NCBI GenBank assembly: GCA_947579605.1
Contig: OX388305.1
Span: forward strand, 35,291,542-35,355,541
Reading direction: 5' to 3'
DNA: 64,000 bases
DNA from: Athripsodes cinereus
Lineage: Eukaryota; Arthropoda; Insecta; Trichoptera; Leptoceridae
Positions 32,531 to 43,877 of this stretch are shown here, piece after piece; positions within the stretch are counted from its first letter, which is position 1; every line of letters starts with the position of its first letter. The position numbers were made by a program, and so were the translations under genes. Under the pieces are notes generated by a model, which was given only the letters and a program-made list of their open reading frames with translations, was not told the origin of the DNA and ran no database searches.

Positions 32531-32790
32531 GCCGTTTACTTATAACATGACCTCAATGGCGCCGTATATCGTATCCATCACCCGAAACTCCCAGCAAAAA
32601 GGTGTGTCTTCAGCCCTCTTTTAAAACTCTCTCTATTCACCTCCTCTCGCAGACACAGAGGCACATTGTTCCAACATCCGGGACCCGCAACACTAAACGC
32701 TCTATCTCCAAAGCCTGTTTTGCGAGATCGAGATGGTTCAATTAGTCTGCATTTTGCCTCACCCATTGTTAAATAATATCCTAGAAAAAG
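32515..32790 (-). pseudogene. LINE ORF2 extreme C-terminus and 3' UTR
   Basis: The minus-strand frame reads TGFGDRAFSVAGPGCWNNVP, then REEVNRESFKRGLKTHLF and a stop. The pattern DRAFSVAGPxxWNxLPxxLR...FKxxLKTHLF is the conserved end of CR1/jockey-type LINE proteins. After the stop the 3' UTR reads GGCGCCATTGAGGTCATG and AACGGCGCTTTACAAATTG. Only about 60 codons remain. Confidence 0.75.
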
Positions 32791-32799
32791 ATTATGTTT

Positions 32800-33715
32800 T
32801 GAACATGGTTTTTTATCAGAACTATTAACATTAAAATTTATTTATTCATATTCACTGTAATAATAATAATAATTTATTTTTATCTAATCACTTCATACTC
32901 AATAAGATTTTTTGTGGAACGTTGCAATTTTTTAACGTGGCGGCAGAATTGCCATCCACACTTCTCAACATTACACATCAATCTGTATTTTTCTGTATAT
33001 TTTGTTATTGTCTTGATTGTTTTATATGTACGTACAATGACAGCGAAAAGGTTTTTACTGTAATGCTGTTAATTGTTTTCATTTATAAATAAATAATCCA
33101 GATAAGTCTTCATATCCATTATTTTTCTTACCATCTAACCATTCTTTACGATCAGTCATGGTAACAGAAAAACTTATCAGTCTAACACCAAAAAAATCAC
33201 CTATCCAGAATAACACGGGATTAGTCTCAAAACGCGGGTTCAAAATACCAGCATTGTACCTGAAATATGTGTTCAGAAACTTTCTAACAATATATCAAGT
33301 GTTTATTAATAAACCGGTATATCAAATATTTGTAAATTATTAATTAAAGATTTCGGAGTTACCCCTGTAGCTGACATGACTAAAGGTACATATTATATAA
33401 ACGGACCTGTAATGCCAAATATTTTTATTTCTCCTGCAGGTTAGACAAGTAGAGCGAAATGTTTAATATTATTATCAAATGTAAGTTTCAATTAATTTTA
33501 GATTAGAAATGTTTTCGAACTGATAGTTTCCATTGATAGACGTAATATTATAATTGAACCAGTCAGATCCTTTTGCATAAATATTTTCAATATTAACAAT
33601 GGCAAACCTTCGCTCCAACACCCTTCTACCTTGAACTTTATTTACTAGTTTGACATATTCTATGAGCTTAATGACCAGATTACTATTCACTTCATGTTCC
33701 TTGAGAGTATCCACT
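32800..33715. other. AT-rich spacer with TTTA-type tail near 32840
   Basis: TTTATTTATTCATATTCACT followed by an ATA microsatellite at 32838-32880 resembles a minus-strand LINE end. The rest is unrecognised. Confidence 0.35.
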
Positions 33716-33960
33716 TATAAATATTTGAGTCGGTTCGTATGCATGGATGTTTATAAGTTTCTAATGGACTCTGAAATAAAAAAAGACAGTAGTAGAATTT
33801 TACATTCTATACGAGGTCTTATCCTCTGAGCAGACTTTAGGCTAAAAACATTCTAAATATCTTAACATATTATATTAATAAAGATTTTAAAACTTTTATG
33901 AGACCATGTCACAAAATCGTCAAAAAAATGTATGAAAATATTTGAAAGGTTTAGTAAATA

Positions 33961-34080
33961 TCGAAATAAATAAAACAAGCGTTTATTCTACTATTGATTC
34001 ATATCAATAGTAGAATAAAACGCTTGTTTTATTTATTTCGATATGGAATTCTACTACCTAAACACCGACACAGTGAGTAA
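33961..34080 (-). mobile_element. Stem-and-tail insertion, family 1, copy C
   Basis: The 120-bp insertion sits between perfect 12-bp copies of GTTTAGTAAATA (33949-33960 and 34081-34092). It starts with an arm TCGAAATAAATAAAACAAGC that is repeated in near-perfect reverse complement ending ATTTATTTCGA at about 34051. The tail TATGGAATTCTACTACCTAA and ACACCGACACAGTGAGTAA abuts the right target copy. The empty site is GGTTTAGTAAAGAGCAATA at 272-290. Confidence 0.93.
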
Positions 34081-34171
34081 GTTTAGTAAATAGCAATATG
34101 AGTCAAACATTTTTCATTGTATCGAATTAATTTCAAAATGGATGTAACAATAAATACAACAATACTGAAAC

Positions 34172-34684
34172 TAGTGATGTGAGAAGAGAAAATTCTCCAA
34201 AGAAATTTCTCGGGAACGAGAAATTTCTCCTCTGAAGGAAGAGAAATTTCTCTCCATAATTTTTCTTAGTGGTATTATGACTTTTCGCCCAGTATACTTC
34301 GCAGCCAACCTGATTGATCCAAACATTTGTGGGGCTTATTAAGGCCCAAATCAGAGGTTATATTAACACTTTTTTCCATGTACGTACCTGCAATTTTTTT
34401 TAACTTAAATATGGGCATGTGGGGTGTCAAACATCAAGATTTTTCATCAGTTATTAGCACTTTTTTCTACTAGGTACCTAACATTTCTTTATTTCCATAA
34501 TTAATTGTAGCCGTATTGGTATTGATAAATTGTCTAAACATTTGTACATTGTAATTGATTGATTGAATAAAGTATTTATTATTATTATACTGTTAAATAA
34601 AAAATATTCTCGGAAAATTCTCTACTTCGAGAAATTTACCGTAAATTTCTCCAAAAATTATTTCTTGAGAATTCCACAACACTA
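34172..34684. mobile_element. hAT MITE with GAGAAATTTCTC arrays
   Basis: The ends are TAGTGATGTGAGAAGAGAAA and, reversed from the right, TAGTGTTGTGGAATTCTCAA. A perfect 8-bp duplication, ACTGAAAC, is at 34164-34171 and 34685-34692. Subterminal zones repeat GAGAAATTTCTC palindromes. The centre holds one and a half units of the TAGGTACCTA minisatellite of 930-1530. The empty site is visible at about 371-378. It is non-coding. Confidence 0.92.
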
Positions 34685-34799
34685 ACTGAAACACAATCTT
34701 TAGGGATTATTTTCATATTAAAATATCGTGTTCGCTTATGATAAAAAATCTTGAGTTATGCGAGTTAAAATTGCATTTGTTTACATATTGGGCTATTCG

Positions 34800-35612
34800 A
34801 CCCAAAACTGGGTTACAAAAACTAGTATAAATAAAGAGTTTAATATTATGATACCCATCATAAGTAACGATATCAAAAAGTGGTATTACATATATCCGAT
34901 TTACAACGTGATGAAAATATTTATTACTAAACCCCGTATAATCGATAGTCTAAATAAAAGCGCATTTTTTATTAGTAAATTATCAATTAGACTTTGTATC
35001 TCCGAAAAAGGTCATTTAAAATATATTTTGGCAAAGTGTAATAAATTTTCTCATTTAATACAATTTGAACTTATGTAAGTTTTGAATAATAAGATTTCAT
35101 TATTCATATATTATGTATATTTAAGCCAATTCATATATTCATATATTAATAATGAACACACCAACAGATGAAATATTTTTGTATACCTATCTTCGCCATC
35201 AAAGAAAACCCCGAAAGCATTAAATCCTTTGTCATGTGAATGGAATAAATGAGTTTATTAAGAATCAGAACGTCTGTTTATAGAATTTAGGCAATACATT
35301 ACTAAGCTATGTATCTCGATTAGATTGTGTAAACTTAATTTATATGGTACACCAAATAAATACACATATAAACCCTTTCTAATCCACAAAATATCTTTCA
35401 GTTATATACGTTTTTCAAGGGATATCTTCATTTGTTGAAACATCTACAACATAAAGCCTTTTGGAATTAATTGCAAGGGTTCAATACAATTAATTATAAC
35501 GGCAATCTATCAAAATTAAAACCTTTAAAGATTTATGACATTAAAGCTATTTATTCTGAAAATTGCTTCAGTTTACATATAAAGCAGACATAAAAAACTT
35601 AATTTTTAAATG
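34800..35612. other. AT-rich spacer, nothing recognised
   Basis: An open frame of 106 codons at 34758-35078 begins inside the repeat and has no recognisable motif; I treat it as chance. Confidence 0.4.
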
Positions 35613-35616
35613 TTGA

Positions 35617-35765
35617 CCGGTATGGGGCAAAGGTAGCTCTTTTCTGCAAGTCACGCAGTCCCGAGTTCGATTCCCGGTCAGGGCAAAATGAGAAATGACC
35701 TTATTTAAATTGTCCTGGATCTGGGTGTTACATGTACATATTATGTGTACATATGTTGCATTGTA
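35617..35765 (+). mobile_element. tRNA-derived SINE family 2, plus-strand copy
   Basis: The head has GGGCAAAGGTAGCTC (A-box region) and GAGTTCGATTCCCGGTCAGG (B box), then GAAATGACCTTATTTAAATT, GTCCTGGATCTGGGTGTTAC and ATGTACATAT. It matches the minus-strand copy at 4390-4613 but lacks the last third. Confidence 0.8.
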
Positions 35766-35781
35766 TTTTCTTAATTATTAT

Positions 35782-35902
35782 TCACCGACACCGAAAATGA
35801 TCACTTAAGCCAGCCTAGAGCCAATTCGTAAGCGTTGGGATTAGATTTTACACAATGTTGCATTGTGTAGACATGATTCTCCAATCGAGGTTTCTGATTG
35901 GT
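35782..35902 (-). mobile_element. Family 3 insertion, single-arm copy
   Basis: The 121-bp insertion is between perfect 11-bp copies of TTAATTATTAT (35771-35781 and 35903-35913). Read on the minus strand it has tail ACCAATCAGAAACCTCGATT, then the arm TACACAATGCAACATTGTGT to CCCAACGCTTACGAA, then TTGGCTCTAGGCTGGCTTAA and ends CGGTGTCGGTGA. It has no second arm, unlike 49767-49973. Confidence 0.85.
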
Positions 35903-35959
35903 TTAATTATTATAAATTAAACAACAAACAAACCGATTCAGTTTTAGAAGTGATTTTCA

Positions 35960-36235
35960 ACCACAGCGTTTTACACTCCGGCATCTCCGCCATTGTCGGT
36001 CCCAAGCCCGGATGCAAAAGGAGGAGAGTTTTTGGGTGAGGTCAGCAGCCTAACTGTATCAAAAAAAAGCAAGCTCACTTCCTGGAAAACCAAGCCTCGG
36101 AACACAGTGGATCCCCAAAATTGACTAATGAAAGAAAAAGGATAACCACCCAAACGATGGAGGGATAGCTGGGCATCCGTCCAGAAGCCGTCTTCGAGAA
36201 CTACAGGACATAGTCCTAACTGAAGTAGAAGGAGG
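35960..36235 (-). repeat. GC-richer island, probable old LINE fragment
   Basis: This 270-base island is distinctly less AT-rich than its surroundings. The minus-strand frame reads PPFASGLGTDNGGDAGV-type residues, and the plus strand DGGIAGHPSRSRLREL. Both have the flavour of retroelement 5' regions, but I cannot name the family. Confidence 0.35.
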
Positions 36236-36239
36236 AATA

Positions 36240-37270
36240 TTTTAAAAATACTTCAAATAATTTTAAGTCAAAATTTAATCTATAACATTTCATTAAAGTA
36301 GATATGGAAGGTACGTACACTTTCTTTTGTCTATAAAGTGACAGCGGTAGTACCCACGTTAGATTAAACGATGATTCCAGGAAACGGATTTTGGAAAGTG
36401 AATACAATAGGTAGCTATCAAATGGTTTCTCGTATCTGGGATGCTTCCATTGTGTAAACGCTGCACGGTAGCATAGGTATACTTACATAAATATGTATGT
36501 TTAACAATGTTGATATTCTATAAGTATGTACAGAATAAATATAATTCTCATAGCTAAAGCAAACAGATTAGACATGTATGTATATGTGGCAAACATACTA
36601 TTAACAAAACGTGTATTGTAGATATGTAGGTATGTATCTATCTAATAGATAAAGATGTTTGCATTACAATTTTCCATCTCCACATTGTACCTGCATACCT
36701 TCGTTCTGCTTGCTTTGTATTGAAAACTTAACAGCTGAGTGGTCACGTATAGAACAAGTTAGATGCTTCAAATTTTCGCAATATTATTCTCAGAAGGTTT
36801 TTCTGACCTACAAGAAACATTTTCCCTTAATTTTTTGTACATAATTTTATATACAACAAACACATTTTTATTACAAAATATCTTAGCTTTTAAAATATAT
36901 TTCGTAAATTATGTGAGGTTACTACTTAGAAATTTTTCGTTATTCTCTACACAAATAGTTTTTTTTTCAGCACCATTTTGAATGTATTTGAATGTACAAC
37001 ACATTTTTACGATAATTGAGTTATATATGTCGTTGGATTCGTTATTTAATATTCATTTACAATGTAAATTATTTCTTTCAAAACTCTCACCGTTTGTACA
37101 ATGAAATAAAAAAAATTATGATAAGAAAAGAATCATTCTATATTCCTTTATGTCGACGTTACATATTCAAAAAGAGGTATGTGCAAACATTTTTATTTAG
37201 GCATTCTCTTTCAAAACTGTTCATTAGGGCATTAAAACTGTTGTTTGGACTTTTTATTGGCATGTGATAT
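36240..37270. other. AT-rich spacer, nothing recognised
   Basis: GTATGTAT-like simple sequence occurs at 36490-36640. No gene is supported. Confidence 0.4.
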
Positions 37271-37272
37271 TA

Positions 37273-37328
37273 TTAAATTATCAAATAAAATAAAATAAAT
37301 ATTTATTTTATTTTATTTGATAATTTAA
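37273..37328. repeat. Perfect 56-bp palindrome without loop
   Basis: The 28 bases TTAAATTATCAAATAAAATA plus AAATAAAT (37273-37300) are followed at once by their exact reverse complement (37301-37328). No tail like that of the stem-and-tail families is seen beside it. Confidence 0.95.
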
Positions 37329-37329
37329 A

Positions 37330-38470
37330 ATGAAGTGTTTCAAAGTAAATGCCGATACAATTAATGAAATTGTGATATTATTCTTTAAGAATTGAATTTT
37401 AATATTTGGTACTAAGAATTACTTTATAAAATGGTTATGAGTATGTCTATGGATTATGATGTCATTATCAGCAGTTTGTTCTAGAAATTTTTATTTTTTT
37501 ATTTATTTAAACATAAAAATATAACAAAAACAACATACATGTAACTTTCTTTACATAATTTCTATTTAGATCTCACCCGGCGAAGCTACATATTACAAGC
37601 TTGTGTCTGGATGAAATGTCAATAGATTTATAAATTCACATACCTACCCCTTTTTGAATATGCAACGACGATGTGTCTTTTAATATCCTCTATAACTCAA
37701 CCGACCAATACAAAATGAACAGTTTATTTTATTCAATTACAAAGATTATTTGAAAATTGAACTGTTGTAACAAACTTGCTTGACTTCAGTAAAGTACGTT
37801 TAATACTTGTATGATACACTTAAATGTGTTATAGCGGATTTGGAAACCCAGCGATAAAAAAAAATTATTTACTACTTCCACTATGTATTTAGCCTGATGA
37901 TGAGAGCGGAAGCTCTTGTTAAACCAGCTCGCGACCAATAAAATCACAATGGAAGTACTAAATAAGTATTTCATTTGTAAAAATTCAACATGAACTTTCA
38001 CCAAGAACTGTCGGTTGAAAATATCAGATTTCTTCTTTTTCCAATAACTTCTTTATTAAAACAAAGAAAAATCAACACAAGCTTTAAAGACAATGAAATT
38101 TTTTTATCACAATATTTGGAAAGTTTATAGTAAGTAAATAATTTTAAATGTAAAAAATATTCATTAAATTTGTTTGTAGTTACTGTTATTTATTTTTGAG
38201 CTTTGAAATAAAACTGATTTAAGTCAGAATAATGTCATTTAATGTAATAAAGAAAACAAATGTTTTTTCTACTTTTTTATATTTATTTATGAGAAACTTC
38301 CTTCGTCTAATGACTACATAGTTAACCTTTATCATTGTCAAATATTAACAAAGTCCTCATAATACGAAATCTGTTTCTCTCAATAAAAGCAAATGTTGGA
38401 AAAAAAATTTTTGAATTTCATCTTTTTGGATTTATAACATACTTGTTTACCTTAATGAAAAATGACAATG
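37330..38470. other. AT-rich spacer, nothing recognised
   Basis: No gene, SINE or named repeat is supported. Confidence 0.4.
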
Positions 38471-38473
38471 GAT

Positions 38474-38793
38474 GAACATGTCACAAATGTTGCCGTGCGC
38501 CGACGCACCCGGCAGAGATCTGTAATCTCCGTAATTCAGGAGAGACGATAGTCCTGGCTGGGACATATTCTGAGAATGTCCAATAATAGTTGGCCAAAAA
38601 AAGCGCCGTTCTTCCGTCCGCAAGGGTTCCGTCAGCCCGGGTGTCCCTCTTTCACAACACACCGTTTCTATGACAACGACATCAGAGCGCAGGGAATGTC
38701 GTGGGAAGAGGTGACGCGATTAGCGCAGAGAAGCTCTAAATGGAGGAGACTGGTTTCTGCCCGCGTTGAGGGCGATGGAATGGGAATTGCCTA
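38474..38793 (+). pseudogene. LINE ORF2 C-terminal fragment (RTE-c)
   Basis: Translation gives EHVTNVAVRRRT, SVISVIQERR, a TAG stop where the sister copy has W, SWLGHILRMSNN, WPKKAPFFRPQGFRQPG, IRAQGMSWEEVTRLAQRSS and KWRRLVSARVE. It is close to 19985-20293. A single stop at about 38549-38551 breaks the frame, consistent with a TGG to TAG change. Confidence 0.78.
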
Positions 38794-39284
38794 AATGATC
38801 CCTTACAGTGCTCAATGCTCATATTGTTGACTTTCTGTCAATGAAACGGAGTAAAATAACGTAAATCAGAAGTAGGTACCTACTGTGATACTAAACTGAA
38901 TTATTAAATTTTTATCTTTAATCTCCTAAAAAGCTAAAACAATGCTTTCAAAAGGCTTTCGGTACTGACAGTATTAATCAATTTTGTTCATTATAAAACA
39001 ATGATATATTTCAGATAACACGTTTGAACGGAAACAATATACAAAACACAAAATATAAACAATTCATTATCCTTATTAAAAGACTATGTATAATTCCACA
39101 ATTTGCTATATATTGATAAGCTCATGAGGTTGTCAATTGCAATAAAAATAAAACAAAGAAAATCCCAAACTCGTGATTGTGAAGTAGGTTCATTACATAA
39201 ATGGTGTTTTTATTTTTAATACTTTTATAGAAAATAAATACTAACACACTTGCAAAAACCAATTGAGTTCATTTAGAATTAACA

Positions 39285-39415
39285 TAAATAATAATAATAA
39301 TAATCTTAATTGCACAAAATTTGTATACAAAGAATAAAAAAAAACATGACAACATTACCACAGAACACATAATTTTGTGCAATGGGCGAGTTTATCGCTT
39401 AAGCGCAATATCTGT
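39285..39415 (-). repeat. LINE 3' UTR copy (CTCGCCCATTGCACAA family)
   Basis: On the minus strand: GCGATAAACTCGCCCATTGC then ACAAAATTATG, TTTGTATACAAATTTTGTGC, AATTAAGATTATTATTATTA. It matches 4671-4797 and 40815-40950 in order. Confidence 0.65.
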
Positions 39416-40392
39416 TTAATAGTGTGCTTATTTATACTCTATTTATATTGTTTCATCAAATTTGAACCTTTCGAACTCAAAACGAGGACTGAATATAAAA
39501 GTTTTGAAATTCCAGTTTCCAAAATTCCAAACTTGACATCCCTCTTGGAAGTGACTTTTAGTGAAAGGATAAGATGGAGTAGAGCTTAATGTTTTTATTT
39601 TATCTGTTCTATAATTATGTATAATATATTTTTGATTTGAATACTTGATTCACTTTATACCTACTCTCCATACATTTTACAATATTGTAAACATTGTCTA
39701 AACACAATGTGTATCCCCTTGAGCTGCACTTGCCACACGTAGCGACTGATACTGTAGTTACTACAAATAAGTTTGCACCTCGCTAGGGCGACGTATTCAC
39801 AGCTTGCTGTGAGTGTTGTTTAAGCTGAGTATTTTTATTATTTTATTAATAAAAAGGCACAATTCACTTGGTGTCGGTGCCTTGCCAAAAAATAAAGAAA
39901 AAAGAAGAAGTCATAATGTGTACCATAGATTTTTTCCTTACCTACATAGCTACTTTTTTCTCAGTACACCTGCAGGTATTTTGTAGCATTTGACATATTT
40001 TTAAATACAAATATTTCTTTATTAAAAAAAACGTACAATGTAATAACGACTCAAATATTTGTGAAACCTTCAGGGCTCCTACTACTAAACGAAAATTCTA
40101 TGAAAATTTAATATTCCTCACTTTATTTGTTCTTGAAAAAAATTGTAATTATTTATTTTATTACTTTCACATAAAAAATATGTAGATGTACTGAAAGCTC
40201 CTCGAAGTATATTTCAAAGAATTTTTAAATAATATCAAAAGCTTCTTTCATAAATATTGATGCGACAGAATAATGCTATTTTACTGTTAAATTAGAAAAC
40301 AACAAAAACATTAATTTATTTGACAGTCATCAAGTGTCACAAAAAAATAGTGAAGATACCTTCTTATTGTTATTCAATTACCAGATTTTTTT

Positions 40393-40599
40393 CTGTACGA
40401 ATCAACAACAAAATTAGACAAATTAGAAAACAGATACCTTATTAACAATAGATGCAAGGCAATATGTATAAGGTTTAATTTTCACGAAACAGGATGGCAT
40501 AAATCACTAAGGGGTGGATTGCTTAATTATATTAAAGAAAAAGTTATGGTATTATCTACCGACAATATAATCAGGGTGAAAAAAGTAAATGAATTATAA
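40393..40599 (+). pseudogene. Unrecognised open stretch without start codon
   Basis: A frame of about 68 codons without a stop contains KLDKLENRYLINNRCKAICI and HETGWHKSLRGGLLNYIKEK before TAA at 40597-40599. The amino-acid mix is more protein-like than other AT-rich frames nearby, but I do not recognise a family. It may be a decayed transposon piece or chance. Confidence 0.2.
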
Positions 40600-40814
40600 G
40601 ATAATGATGACTTCTATGGGTACGATATTTATTTCTCTGGAAATTGTTTACAATTTTTATACGAGTATTCTATTCATCTCAGGGATTGTTTATAATTAGA
40701 AAGAGTCCAGCGTGTATGTCTGTGACATTAAAGAAACCATGTCATACCTAAAAGAATACTCTCATTGCACAAAATAATAAATTTTTGACATTTTTCCAAT
40801 TGATGTGTAATTGC

Positions 40815-40950
40815 CTCAATATAATAATAATAAAATTTTATTGTACAAAATATAAGGATAAAAATAATAAGATTACAACAAGGTATGTATATAAAAAACA
40901 ATTTTGAACAGTTGGCGAGTTTATCGCAAGGACGTGATAGAACCCAACTT
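40815..40950 (-). repeat. LINE 3' UTR copy (CTCGCCAACTG variant)
   Basis: On the minus strand: GATAAACTCGCCAACTGTTC, then CTTGTTGTAATCTTATTATT and TTTTGTACAATAAAATTTTA with an ATT tail. Same layout as 4671-4797. Confidence 0.6.
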
Positions 40951-40999
40951 ACCAAATAAAATAAAACAAAAATAAATTGAAAATATTCATGAAAATATC

Positions 41000-41585
41000 T
41001 TAAAATTATAATTACTCTACCTAGAAGTATAGGAGGAAAAGGAATTGTTAACATTTCTTCTTTACATAATAATCAAATAGAATCCCTTGAAATATCTTTC
41101 AATAAAAACAAAATAAAATTATAATACAGGCCAATAAAAATCATACACGTACCTTAAAATTTAAATTACAAAACAGTAGGTCCGCGACTAAACCATTTAA
41201 ATATTTTGTTAGAATCTTGGGGTAGGAAAGAACTTCATGCCAGACACCTCAATGATCTCAACCAATCTCATGTTGACAATCATATGACTGGTCAAATGAA
41301 GACTTATCTGGTTGTTTAATGCTGGGAAATGTGTATGGTAATTCAGCCGCCGCATTAAAAAAAACAGACTATGAATAAAATAATAATTCATAATTATGTG
41401 CATACAAATAATCTACTAGAGAAATATTTAAGTTCGACATAAATACATAAAATGTCATAAAAATAGTAGGTAAGCGAGTTTTATTTGATGTTTTGGTTTA
41501 AAAACTAGATACCTACCTACTATGAAGTTATGTTAATAAACTGTTTTATATTTAACTGTATTTATTAATAATATTTCTCAAACCT
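41000..41585. other. AT-rich spacer, nothing recognised
   Basis: No supported gene. Confidence 0.35.
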
Positions 41586-41587
41586 GC

Positions 41588-41683
41588 GTTTGACAACGAC
41601 TTTGTAAGTCGAAACCAGGTTAATTATTAATATATACAGTAAAACTTAAAAGAGTTTATTTATTGAGTCGACGTTAATTTTCT
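41588..41683 (+). repeat. Fragment of the fold-back repeat seen at 45541-46056
   Basis: TTTGACAACGACTTTGTAAG then TCGAAACCAGGT matches 45971-46003, and TTTATTTATTGAGTCGACGT then TAATTTT matches the reverse complement of 46077-46102. The two pieces therefore lie in different relative orientation in the two loci. Confidence 0.65.
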
Positions 41684-41699
41684 AAAATTTCATGTTTAT

Positions 41700-43140
41700 T
41701 TTATTTTCCATATGTACTTTAAAGAGTTTCTTTGTTTACAAAAATTAATATGGAATTAACAAAACAAATGACAACTCAATCACCAGGTTTTTGGTACCTA
41801 CTATAATTCCAAAATTAGATAAATTAATAACAAGCGTTTTCTCATACAACGAACTTTAGAAGTTGTAAGTCGCCTCTTTTAATTAAATATGTAGTAGAAA
41901 AAAACGTTTATTTTCAATTAATACAATGAACTTTACTATTTGATAGAATAAGGAGGAAATAATTCAAACCTTTGTACCATTCAATCAAAATCTGAGTGCT
42001 TATTACTGTAGGAGCTTTGTAATAACAAACTCATTCATCAATACAAAAATTTGTATCGTCAAAGCAATAATTGTGATAGAGGTAGGACAGGCGCGAGTGT
42101 TGAGTAAAAGACATTAGATTTAAATTTATCGATAGCAAAATAAAAATAATATTGCAGATTATATTTAAACTTAATTTTTTTTTTCTTGTAAGATTATTGA
42201 CCTTATGGTGTAGATTATGAACGCAGTTCTAATTTTCTCAGAAAGCATGCTGCAAAATTAATCAAAATATTATTACTTAATTACTATTACCTATAATTAA
42301 TTATTCTCAGAATGTTATTAATAATTAAACCTTAAATTTTGTTGCTTTTTATGCTTGTTTGATTGTTGGAAATTCTTTTTTTTCTCTGATCTTGATGTGT
42401 GATTCACATCAAAAATTTCAATACCGCAATAAGTATTTCAAATTGCTAGTACCTAAGTCTTAATAAAAACATTTTTTTTTTTGTTAAAATGTTTTCAGTA
42501 AAGAATATTGGTATTATCTTTAAAATGAAAATTATCTTTAGTTATAGATTCTCAAATTTATTGCAGAAAATATAAAATTGAAAGTATTATACAAAAAATA
42601 TTTGGCAAAAATAAATAATATTTTTACATCAATTTGACTAGTTGTAACTTGAAAAAATCTTCAAATAAACTAAGTACGTATATTGTTAATTTTTATTTTT
42701 ACAGTTATTGAAATACGATAATCTTTTTCTTTAAAATATTTATATATTAAAATAATGTAAGAATCATTGGTTAATAAACACATTGTCTCATGTGTATTGA
42801 CTTAATCTCATTATATTAAGATGTATGAAGCACCTTTCTTTATTTCTGAGGCATTGGTATATAATAGAAAGTGTACGGAGAAAGATTATGTTTTAATCCC
42901 CACTGTTCGAAATATTATTTTGTTTACAAACTTGGATTTGGATTCCAGTGCTGTCACACAGTCCTACTTATTTATTTATTTATTCATTCTTTACTGTTAA
43001 TTGATTCAAACTAATTATATTAAAGATGTAACATCAACTAATATTTCCTAAGTATGTAGTTTGATCAAAATATTTTTTTTTCCTTCGGTTTAATATGTCA
43101 ATAATAAGATTTTATTGACTGAACTTATTATATATAATGA
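41700..43140. other. AT-rich spacer, nothing recognised
   Basis: A TTTATTTATTTATTCATTCT stretch at 42967 may be a minus-strand LINE tail. No gene is supported. Confidence 0.35.
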
Positions 43141-43149
43141 AATAGTTTA

Positions 43150-43505
43150 AAGTCAGAGAAAGAGTAGAGTTCAAAATCATATTGACTGTGTTCAAGGCAC
43201 TACATGACATGGCACCGGTGTACATCTCGGAATTCTGCATTTCTGAGGAGGCAAAAATCACTAAGGTTTTCTATCACATACTCTGTCAAAAGACTTGTAG
43301 TGCCGCGTAGACGGAGTCTGGCTAACTATGTTGACCGTGCCTTCTGTGCGACTGGTCCGTTGCTGTGGAACAAAATTCCTTATGATTTGCGGACTCTGGA
43401 GTTAGCAGTTGTATAACTGGTTAGTTGTCAGAAATTGCAGGCAGGCAATAAACCCGCCACTTGTACTACTTAAAAATGTACAATAAAGATTATTTTATTT
43501 ATTTA
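43150..43505 (+). pseudogene. LINE ORF2 C-terminus with 3' UTR, frameshifted
   Basis: One frame gives RVEFKIILTVFKALHDMAPV; after a shift near 43235 the next gives RSLANYVDRAFCATGPLLWN and KIPYDLRTLE. FKALHxxAPxYIS...DRAFxxxGPxxWNxLPxxLR is the conserved end of CR1/jockey-like LINE proteins. The 3' UTR (AATAAACCCGCCACTTGTAC, AAAATGTACAATAAAGATTA, TTTTATTT) matches 6866-6940 in reverse. Confidence 0.78.
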
Positions 43506-43877
43506 AGTTTCAAATATTATATAAAATGTACTATGTATTATCTCTACCATGAATCAAAATCTCGTTTGGGATATTTTTTACAAAACTAGTGACATTTAAC
43601 AATATGTACTCAGTTATGGGTCAGACTTACTACATTTTGGGTCGAACGACGCGATATCATGGCTGCGGGGCCTCGAGATACGAATATAACGGGTATAATC
43701 CGTAAGTAGTAGCGGGAGATTAGAGATAAATATAAATTAGTAAAACTAGGATGAATATAAACTTCCCTCTCTTACGGAAACTTAACCTTATAATAAAGAA
43801 AAAAAATATAAAAGTATCTTTAAAGTAATCAAGTCACTCGATAACGGGTGGATTGCCGAGAAATATAACAAATATAT

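Larger units (their letters stand above)
33719..34798 (+). repeat. 430-bp dispersed repeat, copy 2, with two insertions
   Basis: Homologous to 54-485. Continuity is broken twice: at 33961-34080 (stem-and-tail insertion, 12-bp duplication) and 34172-34684 (hAT MITE, 8-bp duplication). Removing both and one duplication copy each restores alignment with copy 1. Confidence 0.85.

Noticed and set aside
34758..35078. 106-codon open frame
   Set aside because: It starts inside a dispersed repeat, is very rich in I, N, K and Y from AT-rich DNA and has no motif.
35640..35690. Possible tRNA gene with GAGTTCGATTCCCGG
   Set aside because: The same head occurs reversed at 4530-4613 with the same downstream body, so it is SINE family 2.
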